In this document: piece by piece, positions 24,484 through 32,099 of the stretch
Layout: each line of letters opens with the position of its first letter
Position numbering within the stretch: the first letter of the stretch is position 1
NCBI RefSeq assembly: GCF_001434575.1
Contig: NZ_AZDA01000121.1
Span: 1-64,000 of the forward strand
Direction of reading: 5' to 3'
Source of the DNA: Loigolactobacillus bifermentans DSM 20003
Lineage (GTDB): Bacteria > Bacillota > Bacilli > Lactobacillales > Lactobacillaceae
DNA: 64,000 nt
The notes under the pieces: generated by a model
Databases searched by the model: none
Seen by the model: the letters and a program-made list of their open reading frames with translations, nothing else
What the model was told of the DNA's origin: nothing
Program-made: the position numbers and the translations under genes

Positions 24484-25086
24484 CTGAGCATCGAACATCT
24501 CAATGAAACCTTACGTTTAGCCGACTGTGAACCGTTAGACCAATATACGAAGTGCACTTTTACGGACACTGACTTACCGGTTCATCTCAGCGATATTACC
24601 TTTAAACGCTGTACTTTTCCTGAAAATCAATCCCATAATGACTTTGTTAGCGTCACGTTTCAACATTGCGATTTGGCCAATACTGACTTTAAAATGGCAA
24701 AATTTGGCAGTTGTCAATTCACCGACTGTCGTTTATTAGGTGCTGATTTTACCCAAACCACACTGATTGCCACCACATTTAAAAATTGTCCGGCACAAAT
24801 GATCAATTTTTCGGAAGCCTATTTTCAAAAATGCCAGTTTCAAACTTGCGATTTCACGGACGCCTTGTTTCTAAACGTCACCACCCGCTTACGCACCAAG
24901 GTCCAATTTGACGATTGTCAACTTCAACGCGTTGATCTACTGGACACCAAGCTGAAAGGCTGGGACGTTAGCCGTTCAACACTTGGTGAATGGCACCTTA
25001 GCGCCCAAGATATTGGCGGCTTAGTGATTGCCCCTTGGCAAGCTGCCAACTTAATTAGCTTATTTGGGGTGCAAGTTAAAGCTTAA
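24484..25086 (+). CDS. Pentapeptide-repeat protein with non-canonical start
   Basis: The coding frame extends well upstream of the first ATG/TTG (24673). From 24484 it reads LSIEHLNETLRLADCEPLDQ, then YTKCTF and ITFKRCTF blocks, the standard N-terminus of Qnr-like pentapeptide proteins, giving about 200 residues. Repeats of the A(D/N)LxX type continue through CDLANTDF, CRLLGADF and CDFTDALF. No ATG, GTG or TTG exists at the expected place. CTG 24484, ATC 24490 or ATT 24475 must serve, with GGAG at 24478-24481, or the start codon is mutated. The family folds as a right-handed beta-helix that mimics DNA; gyrase protection is possible but not shown. Confidence 0.7.
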   Translation: MSIEHLNETLRLADCEPLDQYTKCTFTDTDLPVHLSDITFKRCTFPENQSHNDFVSVTFQHCDLANTDFKMAKFGSCQFTDCRLLGADFTQTTLIATTFKNCPAQMINFSEAYFQKCQFQTCDFTDALFLNVTTRLRTKVQFDDCQLQRVDLLDTKLKGWDVSRSTLGEWHLSAQDIGGLVIAPWQAANLISLFGVQVKA

Positions 25087-25108
25087 TGCCAAACCAAAAT
25101 CAAAATAA

Positions 25109-25148
25109 AATAGCCCACAAAGTCGTGAAATACCACTTTGTGGGCTAT
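25109..25148. terminator. Bidirectional terminator
   Basis: AATAGCCCACAAAGT pairs perfectly with ACTTTGTGGGCTATT across 10 bases, between the convergent pentapeptide and tenA genes. Confidence 0.8.
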
Positions 25149-25179
25149 TGTTGCGCGATTCACTTCATTCAAGCTATTC

Positions 25180-25845
25180 TTAGATTGCCCATTTTTGCTG
25201 ATCTATTGCCATTTGCCAGAAGGCCAATTCATACGCACTACTGCGTACAAAAGAACTTTGCATGCTAGCTTGCTCTTGGGCATCCGCTTTTGCGGCCGTT
25301 TTATTAGTCAATTCAATCATGGTGTTAACGCTATCGGTATAGCCGTCACTATCGTAAGTTTCGATCCAGCGTTGGTATAAGTCAACCGGTGACCCTTGGG
25401 CAATTAAGCGTTGGCCGATTTCATTATAAAGCCAGTAACAAGGCAACAAACCGGCAATCGCCCGTCCAGGTGTGCCGCGATCTAATTCCGCATACATATG
25501 ATTCACATAGTTGTAGGTCGCCGGTGCCATTGGTGTTTGCGCCACTTCAGCGTTGGTGATCCCTAAGGTTTCAAAAAAACCATCCCGAACCGCAATTTCG
25601 CCGTCCTTTAGGCCTTGCGCACCAGCCTCTAAAAAGGCCACATCGGCAGGATCTGACAACTTTTCCGCGATCCGTTGGTGCAACTTTCCAAACTCATTTA
25701 AATAATGGTGATCTTGAATCAAATAGTACCGAAAAACAGCATCTGGTAACGAACCATCGCCAATTTCATGAATAAACGGATGGTCAAAACTTTTTTGCCA
25801 AAATGGCGCTGCGGCAGTGTGAATTTGATCGGTAAATGTGGTCAA
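25180..25845 (-). CDS. tenA: Thiaminase II / aminopyrimidine aminohydrolase
   Basis: 221 residues, the standard size of the all-helical TenA family. HPFIHEIGDGSLPDAVFRYYLIQDHHYL near residue 22 and LLPCYWLYNEIGQRL near 130 are diagnostic; the nucleophilic Cys is in LPCYW and the terminal ELAFWQMA helix carries the family Glu. It hydrolyses aminopyrimidines from degraded thiamin for salvage. A complete TPP riboswitch lies directly upstream, which confirms the thiamin link. No other thi genes follow; the gene is alone between two terminators. Confidence 0.93.
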   Translation of the reverse strand: MTTFTDQIHTAAAPFWQKSFDHPFIHEIGDGSLPDAVFRYYLIQDHHYLNEFGKLHQRIAEKLSDPADVAFLEAGAQGLKDGEIAVRDGFFETLGITNAEVAQTPMAPATYNYVNHMYAELDRGTPGRAIAGLLPCYWLYNEIGQRLIAQGSPVDLYQRWIETYDSDGYTDSVNTMIELTNKTAAKADAQEQASMQSSFVRSSAYELAFWQMAIDQQKWAI

Positions 25846-25872
25846 AATGGTGCCTCCCTATACCGGAACACA

Positions 25873-25912
25873 AAAAAGTCGCTTGCTCTGAAACCCAGAC
25901 AACCGACTTTAA
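25873..25912 (-). terminator. Riboswitch expression-platform terminator
   Basis: AAAGTCG and CGACTTT with further internal pairing form a hairpin followed by T6, between the TPP aptamer and tenA. It is the probable attenuator. Confidence 0.75.
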
Positions 25913-25919
25913 AACAGTT

Positions 25920-25996
25920 AACTTTCCTACGCAAGGGTTGCCTTACAGGTTCAAAGGGTTCGGTAAAACCGTCTCAGCAAATTTGCGCCCCTAGTT
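25920..25996 (-). promoter_or_regulatory. TPP riboswitch (THI box)
   Basis: On the minus strand: CTAGGGGCG, then GCTGAGA, CCCTTTGAACCTG and the closing CTTGCGTAGG are present in order. These are the conserved elements of the thiamin pyrophosphate aptamer. It controls tenA, with the following hairpin as transcription attenuator. Confidence 0.95.
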
Positions 25997-26165
25997 TTTA
26001 TATTTAATTGACATTTTTATTGTAGCACAAATTAGTGATCTGAAAGCGGTTGATTAGTGGCGCGTTGTCATCAGCATTCTAAATAGTACAATCTCTCAGA
26101 TACGAAGTTAAATTTATATTTATAAAATAATCACCAAGCTTATTCGTCTAAAAATATTTGCAATA

Positions 26166-26729
26166 CTAGTGTGCCGCATGCGCCAATTGCAACGCCATTT
26201 CATCACCCATAGCCTGAACTAATGGTTCGAATGGTTTAAAATCCGCCGCAACAGTGGCCTTTGTTGTCGTCGACTGCAACTGACAGCCTACATTCGTTGC
26301 TAATTGACGCATCCCTAATCCCGCCAACACCAAACGAATGGCAATATCCGCTTGAAAGGTATGCCGACCATAAATAATCGTTCCCACTGACTTATCTTGC
26401 CACTCGGCGTACACCGTATCCAACGCATTTTTTAAAACGGCTGGATACCCCCAATTATATTGAGGAAAAACTAAAATCAACCCATCACAGGCTGCAATCG
26501 ACTGCGCAAATGCCTGCGTACTAGGCTGTTGGTAATGCCCGTGAGCAGGCACGTCTGGTTCATCTAAAAATGGCAACTTAACGGTTGCCAAATCAATTAA
26601 TTGCAGGTCATATCGTGCCGATTGTAAGGCTGTCATTGCCCATTCTGCAACGGCAGCTCCAATGCGTGCTGTGCGATTGGTCCCCAGCATAACACCGACC
26701 ACTGGTTGGTGTGCTTTAACTTGATTCAT
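26166..26729 (-). CDS. NADPH-dependent FMN reductase-type oxidoreductase
   Basis: 187 residues from ATG 26729; GAGGT lies 8 bases upstream, and longer frames add a chance N-terminus. A flavodoxin-like fold is shown by GVMLGTNRTARIGAAVAEW (phosphate loop), FPQYNWGYPAVLKNALD (the family PxYNxxxPxxLKNAxD motif) and YGRHTF. It reduces FMN or quinones/azo compounds with NAD(P)H. The divergent MarR gene and the two TTCAC(G)(Y)GAA palindromes indicate inducible control, probably by electrophiles. It could feed flavin to the HpaB-like enzyme, but that is only a guess. Confidence 0.85.
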   Translation of the reverse strand: MNQVKAHQPVVGVMLGTNRTARIGAAVAEWAMTALQSARYDLQLIDLATVKLPFLDEPDVPAHGHYQQPSTQAFAQSIAACDGLILVFPQYNWGYPAVLKNALDTVYAEWQDKSVGTIIYGRHTFQADIAIRLVLAGLGMRQLATNVGCQLQSTTTKATVAADFKPFEPLVQAMGDEMALQLAHAAH

Positions 26730-26762
26730 GTTAAATACCTCGGATTTCATTTTAAAATATTG

Positions 26763-26774
26763 ATTCACGCGAAT
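26763..26774. promoter_or_regulatory. MarR operator half, ATTCACGCGAAT
   Basis: Palindrome (one central mismatch) at about +10 of the FMN-reductase transcript. The reductase promoter on the minus strand is TTGACT (26812-26807), 17 bp, TATACT (26789-26784). Confidence 0.55.
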
Positions 26775-26818
26775 ACATTTGCTAGTATAGAGACTGGCTT
26801 TTGAAAAGTCAATTATTA

Positions 26819-26830
26819 ATTCACGTGAAT
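26819..26830. promoter_or_regulatory. MarR operator, ATTCACGTGAAT
   Basis: A perfect 12-bp palindrome just upstream of the reductase -35 box and 12 bp before the MarR ATG. The same core is in the SDR promoter at 6137-6146. Confidence 0.6.
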
Positions 26831-26842
26831 GGATATGAATAA

Positions 26843-27310
26843 ATGATCAACGAAATCTTACAATCAATCAATCAATTACTAGCGCTGGATAGTACGGATG
26901 ATGCTGAAAAAGAACGACTGCTTAAAAAAAATTCAGAGGCTGATATTCGTCAGCTGGCCGGTCACTTAACGACCCGCGATATTTTAATCTTGGCTAAAAT
27001 TGCGCAAACGTCCCCCTATCTTCAAAAGGACTTACACCGGCAAATCAACATCTCACAACCAACGGCCAGCCGAGCCGTTGACCGGCTTATCAAACTAGAC
27101 CTACTAACCCGCACCAAAATGGTCCACAACCAAAAAGAGTGGCAACTCACCCTGACACCACTTGGCCAACGCATTGCCACACTGAAGCAGAACTTTGACC
27201 AAGCACGCCAAGCGCAAGCTGCCACAATTGCCAGTCACTATACCGCAGCTGAACTGGCTAAGTTTAACCAATTTATCCAAGAAATAATCGCCCTTAAAAC
27301 GCCGCAATAG
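26843..27310 (+). CDS. MarR-family transcriptional regulator
   Basis: 155 residues. Winged helix: TTRDILILAKIAQTSPYLQKDLHRQINISQPTASRAVDRLIKLDLLTRTKM, with wing residues NQKEWQLTLTPLG; N- and C-terminal helices form the dimer. The ribosome site is poor (GGATA), which is usual for autoregulated repressors. It is divergent from the FMN reductase gene and overlooks two palindromes, so it most likely represses both. The SDR gene at 6196 has the same operator. No Cys is positioned as in OhrR, so the ligand is unclear. Confidence 0.87.
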   Translation: MINEILQSINQLLALDSTDDAEKERLLKKNSEADIRQLAGHLTTRDILILAKIAQTSPYLQKDLHRQINISQPTASRAVDRLIKLDLLTRTKMVHNQKEWQLTLTPLGQRIATLKQNFDQARQAQAATIASHYTAAELAKFNQFIQEIIALKTPQ

Positions 27311-27373
27311 CGACTATTTGATTTCAGAACCGCAAACTATCACACAATTAGATCAAGAGAAAGTAGGCAGCAC

Positions 27374-27838
27374 ATGACACCGCAACAACAATTTGAAGCG
27401 CAGCTAGGTACCCTGATCGATAAGCTGACCTTGCTCAGTAAGGCCCAATTAGAGGCCCAACTAAACGGTTATAAAGCCGCAGAAGTCCACACGATTCAAT
27501 ACATTGGGGATCATCCCACTGCTAATGTCACCCAAATCGCCAAAGCGCAATATGTCACCCGTGGCGCCGTTAGTAAAATGACGCAGCGCCTGATGAAACG
27601 TGGCTTGATCCAACGTTATCAGAAACCGGATAATAAAAAAGCCCTGTATTTTCGGCTCACACCTGCTGGCGAAAAAATTTACCAAATTCACGCCCAATTA
27701 TCTCGGGGATTTCAACAACGTGATCAATCCGTTTTTGAAAATGTCGCGCCAGCTGAAATACAAGCAACATTAGCTTTTTTAGAACATTACAATCAACATT
27801 TAACGCAAGAAATCACCAAACGCGGCCTCGAAAAATAA
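27374..27838 (+). CDS. Second MarR-family regulator
   Basis: 154 residues with a MarR winged helix (AEVHTIQYIGDHPTANVTQIAKAQYVTRGAVSKMTQRLMKRGLIQRYQKPDNKKALYFRLTPAGEKIY). The recognition helix is TRGAVSKMTQRL. It is distinct in sequence from the neighbouring MarR at 26843. Its stop codon lies inside the terminator hairpin. The GAAACAA-N12-TTGTTTC palindrome just downstream sits in the promoter of the following MDR-acetyltransferase operon, its most likely target. Confidence 0.87.
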   Translation: MTPQQQFEAQLGTLIDKLTLLSKAQLEAQLNGYKAAEVHTIQYIGDHPTANVTQIAKAQYVTRGAVSKMTQRLMKRGLIQRYQKPDNKKALYFRLTPAGEKIYQIHAQLSRGFQQRDQSVFENVAPAEIQATLAFLEHYNQHLTQEITKRGLEK

Positions 27839-27857
27839 GGCCGCGTTTATTTTTTTG
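27818..27857 (+). terminator. Terminator overlapping the MarR stop codon
   Basis: AAACGCGGCCT pairs with AGGCCGCGTTT; the TAA stop is in the loop side and T7 follows. Confidence 0.8.
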
Positions 27858-27891
27858 TTGACAAAGAAACAAAAACAGTTATTATTGTTTC
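27858..27891 (+). promoter_or_regulatory. Promoter with GAAACAA/TTGTTTC operator
   Basis: TTGACA (27858-27863) and TATTAT (27880-27885) are 16 bp apart. GAAACAA (27866-27872) and TTGTTTC (27885-27891) form an inverted repeat over the spacer and -10, ideal for a MarR repressor. Confidence 0.55.
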
Positions 27892-27911
27892 CATAGCAAC
27901 AATAAATCGAA

Positions 27912-27960
27912 GGTAGCCCATTTTCTGCAGTGTACTTAACCGCAACAGAAATGGCCAACC
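27912..27960 (+). ncRNA. Leader hairpin before the MDR gene
   Basis: GGTAGCCCATTTTCTG and CAGAAATGGCCAACC form an imperfect long hairpin in the 5' leader. No terminator follows, so it may affect stability or translation; no known riboswitch motif is evident. Confidence 0.3.
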
Positions 27961-28006
27961 TCCGAAATCAGATCTTACATAATTCAGTATTGGGAGGTGC
28001 CATATA

Positions 28007-28903
28007 ATGCGCACTGTACTTCAAACTAATTTTAACGGTATCGATGCGTTAACGCTTGCGACTGTACCACGACCTAAACTAACGGCGACTGGGGTGCTGA
28101 TCAAAATGCAAGTGGTCCCCGTAGTGCCATCCGATTGGAAACGTGAAACAAACCCGGCCGCCACCAAAGAACAGCTTACTGACCTACCACGGCCCATTGG
28201 TATTGGCGGTGTTGGTCAGGTTGTTGCTGTTGGTGCTAAGCGCGACCCAGCGTTGTTCAACCAGCGCGTCTTTGTCCTACAACCAAGCGGTAGCTACGCG
28301 GATTATATCGTTTCGGAAAATCCAGATTTTATTTTCCCACTACCGGCAACCGTCACCGGAGCCAGTGCCGCAGCATTAACCGCTGGTCCAGGTACTGCGT
28401 GGGTTTTACAACAAGCTATCCTGGCAAGTGCTGCCACTGAGATTTTGATCACTGGCGCAAATTCTGTAATCGGTCTGTACTTACTTCAATTATTACAGCC
28501 CACAGTGAAACGACTTTATCCCTTAGTCACTGCGGCCAGCCAGGCTTATTTCAAAACGCAATGTCCCACTCAACCAGCTTACACGCCTGCCACCTTACCC
28601 CATACGCTAAACCAACCTTTGATCATTGACATTGCAGGTTACCGACCGCTGTTAGTCAACTTGACCCAACGTTTTCCCGAAGCCGAACTGGTTTCAATTG
28701 CCTATCAACAAAAAGATCTACCACATTTAAGCTTTGTTCACGAACAATTTGAGCCACAACGCTACCGCCAATTCATCCAACAATTAGCAGTTGGCCGTTT
28801 AATAGCACCCATTGACCGCACTTTCCCAATTGCTCAAGTCAAGCAGGCGCAACATTATGCTCAAGACCATCACAGTCGCGGCCGCGTACTGGTCGCCTTT
28901 TAG
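28007..28903 (+). CDS. Short MDR-family zinc-free dehydrogenase-like protein
   Basis: 298 residues, shorter than the 330-350 of typical members. The GroES-like part has MRTVLQTNFNGIDALTLATVPRP, VPVVPSDWKRETNP and GIGGVGQVVAVG. The Rossmann part (EILITGANSVIGLYLLQLL) has a degenerate glycine motif (GANSVIG), and the central part of the domain is reduced. NADPH use is therefore uncertain. GGGAGGTG lies 7 bases before the ATG. It is the first gene of a two-gene operon with the hexapeptide acetyltransferase and is probably controlled by the MarR at 27374. Confidence 0.8.
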   Translation: MRTVLQTNFNGIDALTLATVPRPKLTATGVLIKMQVVPVVPSDWKRETNPAATKEQLTDLPRPIGIGGVGQVVAVGAKRDPALFNQRVFVLQPSGSYADYIVSENPDFIFPLPATVTGASAAALTAGPGTAWVLQQAILASAATEILITGANSVIGLYLLQLLQPTVKRLYPLVTAASQAYFKTQCPTQPAYTPATLPHTLNQPLIIDIAGYRPLLVNLTQRFPEAELVSIAYQQKDLPHLSFVHEQFEPQRYRQFIQQLAVGRLIAPIDRTFPIAQVKQAQHYAQDHHSRGRVLVAF

Positions 28904-28917
28904 AAAGGAACTTTAAC

Positions 28918-29457
28918 ATGTCAAATTTTAAAATATTACTTCAACAAAACTGTTTTGCCACCGATCCAGAGCAACGCCAAAAAGCAGCGCAAGCCTTAGA
29001 ACAACAATATAATTGTGAGATCAATTGTGTCGCGTTAGCGCCCGATGTTCAATTTGCGCATCATGGCCGCGGTTGTACCATTGCGGCCGCTAAAATCGAC
29101 CAGCACGTCACCATTTTCCAAAATGTCACCTTAGGTTCTAATCAACGCTTTAACCGGCAAACACAACAATGGGAACATTTAGGCGGCCCTGTAATCGGCA
29201 ACGATGTGGTGATTGCCGATGGCGCCAAAGTACTAGGTCCCGTGATGATCGGCGCTCACACGGTGATCGGTGCAGGTGCGATTATTACCAAAAACGTTCC
29301 CGCCAATAGTGTCGCCTATGGTGTTAATCAGATCAAACCACGTGATCCCAACTACGACTTGGTTTTTCACACCCCATTGCCTGATCAACAAGCCATTTTA
29401 ACAGCCTGCCAACACTTAATTGACGTTTATGAAACAAGTAAAACCACCAATGCTTGA
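28918..29457 (+). CDS. Serine O-acetyltransferase-like hexapeptide transferase
   Basis: 179 residues. The left-handed beta-helix shows VQFAHHGRGCTIAAAKIDQHVTIFQNVTLG, then GGPVIGNDVVIADGAKVLGPVMIGAHTVIGAGAIITKNVPANSVAYG. This resembles CysE, where a His in the first coil (HH here) and an Asp are catalytic, and the coil with NVTLG is typical. The N-terminal helical domain is short, so it may acetylate something other than serine. It follows the MDR gene by 14 bp with AAAGGAAC as ribosome site; same operon. Confidence 0.8.
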   Translation: MSNFKILLQQNCFATDPEQRQKAAQALEQQYNCEINCVALAPDVQFAHHGRGCTIAAAKIDQHVTIFQNVTLGSNQRFNRQTQQWEHLGGPVIGNDVVIADGAKVLGPVMIGAHTVIGAGAIITKNVPANSVAYGVNQIKPRDPNYDLVFHTPLPDQQAILTACQHLIDVYETSKTTNA

Positions 29458-29500
29458 TCATTGATTTGAAATGACGCTACGACCGTCAGTCATAGCACAC

Positions 29501-29538
29501 AAAACCCCCGAGATCATCACATCCATCTCGAGGGTTTT
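29501..29538. terminator. Bidirectional terminator
   Basis: AAAACCCCCGAGAT pairs with ATCTCGAGGGTTTT with one mismatch, between convergent genes. Confidence 0.8.
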
Positions 29539-29558
29539 AAACAATCTAATTGATGCTG

Positions 29559-30776
29559 CTAATGGCGCCGTTGATAACGACTGCGGCCATTGAAACGCAC
29601 GGCGCTAATGCCTAATAAAGCTAGTAATACACCGCTAATGGTTAACGCTGGTGTTACAGTTTCATTTGTTTGCGGCAAATTATTGTGATTGCCGGTACTG
29701 GTCTTCGTCGCGTTATGCTGCGTGGTGGTTTGATTTGTAGTGCCTGTTGTATTTACCGTTGTCTCGCTAGTCCCTGAGGCAGTGGTGCTAGCTTGCGTAC
29801 TTGACGCCGCGCTGGCATAAGCGGCCCGAGTCTGCGCAACTGTCGCTTGTTGTTGCTGCGTGGTGCTTACTGCACGACTGGCGACTGAGCGCGCACTGTC
29901 CAATTTGCTTTGTGCCTGGGCCACATCGGTGCTAGTCCCTTGTTGTTGGGCCTGAACCACAGCAGCCTGATGGGCCTTGACGGCTGCTTGCGCCACATCT
30001 TCCTGACTTTTAGCCGCCACGGCACGCTTTTCAGCCGCCGCATAACTAGCTTTCGCACTGGCAACGCTGGTTGTTGCTGCATCACTGTCGGTTTTAGCAC
30101 TGCTGGTGTTGCTTTCAGACTTTGAATTTAAAGCCGCTGCCCGCGCTTTTGCGGTGACCATGGTGTTGTGCCGTTTTTGATAAGTGGCTTGTGCCTGCGC
30201 TAATTGGGTTTGCGCCTTGGTCAAGGCTGCCTGGGCTGCTGCAACGCCTTTGTTAGCAGTTTGTGCTTGGGTCAACGCTTTTTGTGCGGTTTCAACTGCG
30301 GTTTGCGCCTTGGTTAAATCAATCTTGGCATACATTTGTTCCCCGCCAGCGGCGGCTAATTGCCCAACGGCTAAGTCAGCGTTCCCGCCATCATTAGCTT
30401 CACTGGCGTTGGCGTTTTGGTAGCTCGCCTTGGCAACTGTTAAACGCCCTTGATCCTTTTGCAACGTTTCTTTGGCAGTTTTTAACGTTGCTTGTGCGGC
30501 GGTAACGGCAGCCTGTGCTGTTTTAACAGCGGCCGCATCCCCTGCCTTTTTCGCTGTGGTTAACGTTCCTTGGGCCTTGGTCAACGCATTGGCGGCCGCT
30601 GTGTAATCCTGCTGACCGTACAGCACTTCTTCCGAAGCGGCCGCTAACCCGGCCGTTGCTGAACCAACGGTTGAACTTGAATCAGCTGTTGTTGCCGCCT
30701 GTGTTCCCGTAGCCAGCCCCAAGCTGGCTAAAACGACCGTTGCCATCATGCATTTTGTCATAACCTTTAATGTCAT
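29559..30776 (-). CDS. Coiled-coil surface protein with LPQTN anchor
   Basis: 405 residues. An N-terminal signal peptide (MTLKVMTKCMMATVVLASLGLATGTQA) is followed by long Ala/Lys/Gln/Thr heptad-like segments (about 45-320) that should form coiled coils. A Thr/Ser/Asn linker and LPQTN near 367-371 come next, then a hydrophobic helix and RSRYQRRH. LPQTN replaces the usual LPxTG, a variant that housekeeping sortases process less well, so it may need a special sortase. GGGGGAT lies before the ATG. It sits 24 bp after the 126-residue protein gene in one transcription unit behind a promoter with a G9 tract. Function: surface fibre or biofilm factor, by inference. Confidence 0.8.
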   Translation of the reverse strand: MTLKVMTKCMMATVVLASLGLATGTQAATTADSSSTVGSATAGLAAASEEVLYGQQDYTAAANALTKAQGTLTTAKKAGDAAAVKTAQAAVTAAQATLKTAKETLQKDQGRLTVAKASYQNANASEANDGGNADLAVGQLAAAGGEQMYAKIDLTKAQTAVETAQKALTQAQTANKGVAAAQAALTKAQTQLAQAQATYQKRHNTMVTAKARAAALNSKSESNTSSAKTDSDAATTSVASAKASYAAAEKRAVAAKSQEDVAQAAVKAHQAAVVQAQQQGTSTDVAQAQSKLDSARSVASRAVSTTQQQQATVAQTRAAYASAASSTQASTTASGTSETTVNTTGTTNQTTTQHNATKTSTGNHNNLPQTNETVTPALTISGVLLALLGISAVRFNGRSRYQRRH

Positions 30777-30800
30777 TTTAAATCCCCCACAATTCCATTT

Positions 30801-31181
30801 TTAAAACCACGCTGTCAGCAATGCGCGATAGGTGGTTTGGTCTAGCTGAACGCGATAACGCAGTAACTGCTGGCCTTGAAATATTAACACGCTCCAAGCC
30901 TGCCCTGGTACAAAGGTAATCTGTACCGGCGTCATGCGCTTGCGACTGCCTTCCGTGTGAATCGAACCATCTGGTAACCTTACAAAATAAACATTTTTAA
31001 CTGGCCCTTGTGCCACGCCACGCAGCCTATGCGCATCCTCACGTTTCACATTCAACGCAATGTAGCGAAAACCTTGTGGAAAACGGGCGCTTTCTGCTGC
31101 TTCAAATACTTGTTGCCGATCCTGTCGGGCGTCACGCTGATTGGTGACAAAAAAGCCGACTGCTCCAATCACGAATAGCAC
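30801..31181 (-). CDS. Membrane-anchored small protein, first gene of surface operon
   Basis: At least 126 residues from GTG 31181. The frame continues upstream without ATG, GTG or TTG, reading ITIVSGSILIIGVVLFVIG, which completes a proper membrane helix. AGAGGTGG at 31232-31225 would then serve a non-canonical ATA (31220) or ATT (31214) start. After the helix the protein is soluble, basic in parts (DARQDRQQ, VKREDAHRLRG) with PDGSIHTEGSRKRMTPVQITFVPG. No known domain recognised. It probably faces outward and is co-transcribed with the LPQTN coiled-coil protein, so a joint surface role is plausible. Confidence 0.6.
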   Translation of the reverse strand: MLFVIGAVGFFVTNQRDARQDRQQVFEAAESARFPQGFRYIALNVKREDAHRLRGVAQGPVKNVYFVRLPDGSIHTEGSRKRMTPVQITFVPGQAWSVLIFQGQQLLRYRVQLDQTTYRALLTAWF

Positions 31182-31264
31182 AACACCGATGATTAAAATG
31201 CTACCGGATACAATTGTTATTTTGCCACCTCTTTTTTTAAATCATTTGAACTTTGTTAACCTTC

Positions 31265-31295
31265 ATTATAGGGCAACCCCCCCCCGGTTTTTCAA
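31265..31295 (-). promoter_or_regulatory. Promoter with G9 homopolymer in the spacer
   Basis: On the minus strand TTGAAA (31295-31290) and TATAAT (31270-31265) are 19 bp apart, and the spacer contains nine consecutive G (31285-31277). Loss of one or two G would give the optimal 18 or 17 bp. Such tracts cause phase variation in other bacteria. Downstream genes encode the two surface proteins above. Confidence 0.7.
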
Positions 31296-31563
31296 GCGTT
31301 TGTAGAACACTTTACTGAATTATATTTTGATGTAACTGAGATTATTTCATGTAACATGTGTTCTATCATCACTAATTACCACCTCATGTAAAAAAATCAC
31401 CTGCTAAGATCTGTTTATATTGGGTACTCTGCTTAAGCCTTGTTCGATTCTGATAACAACAGTGCTTTAAATCTGAAAAAGCCGTTATGATCTGATTAAT
31501 TGACCGTCAATTCATTTAAAAAATACCCCTCGCTTGTTTCTAAAATCAATCCTTGCACACAAA

Positions 31564-31595
31564 AAAGAAGCCCTCCTTAAGAAAGCTTCTCAATA
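31564..31595 (-). terminator. Terminator of the flavodoxin gene
   Basis: AGAAGC and GCTTCT pair on the minus strand and T6 follows. The stretch 31300-31560 is AT-rich, without a gene. Confidence 0.65.
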
Positions 31596-31638
31596 ATCAA
31601 ATCTAGCCTTTTAAAGGCTGATTCGTTTTTGCTGAAAG

Positions 31639-32082
31639 CTATGCCTTAACCAACTCATCGACAAATGTTTGCAATCGTGTAACATCATCGGCTTCAGCAT
31701 CCTGATCGATTTTAACAGTCGCGCTGCCTTGTTGAGCACCTGTTGCTTCAAAAGCTGCTTCAAACAAATCGGCTGCTCTGCAGAATGTTGTTGCATGCAT
31801 TTCTTGATCCCCGCTGCCAACAACACCATAAACTTTACCTGAAAGTGTTTCAGTTGATAACGCATTATAGAAATCTTCGAATTCATCAGGTACTTCACCA
31901 ACGCCATAAGTGTACGTGGCAACAACCGCAAGATCTGCATCCGCAAAAACATCACTTTCTGCGTCATCAGCTTCAATGCGTTCAACTTCTAATCCCGCCG
32001 CTTTGAATTTTTCCTCAAGAATTTCAGAGATACCTTCAACATTACCGGTCATACTTGCATAAACAATTTTAACGACTGTCAT
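31639..32082 (-). CDS. Flavodoxin
   Basis: About 147 residues, normal for short-chain flavodoxins. The FMN phosphate loop is ASMTGNVEGIS near residue 9; the 50s/90s loops appear as TYTYGVGEVPDEFEDF and GSGDQEMHATTFCRAADLF. It is an FMN electron carrier in the cytoplasm. ATG 32082 is preferred because AGGAAGG touches the upstream ATG (32091) but lies 9 bases from this one. The gene is alone. A perfect 11-bp inverted repeat precedes the ribosome site. Confidence 0.92.
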   Translation of the reverse strand: MTVVKIVYASMTGNVEGISEILEEKFKAAGLEVERIEADDAESDVFADADLAVVATYTYGVGEVPDEFEDFYNALSTETLSGKVYGVVGSGDQEMHATTFCRAADLFEAAFEATGAQQGSATVKIDQDAEADDVTRLQTFVDELVKA

Positions 32083-32099
32083 TTGGACCATCCTTCCTG

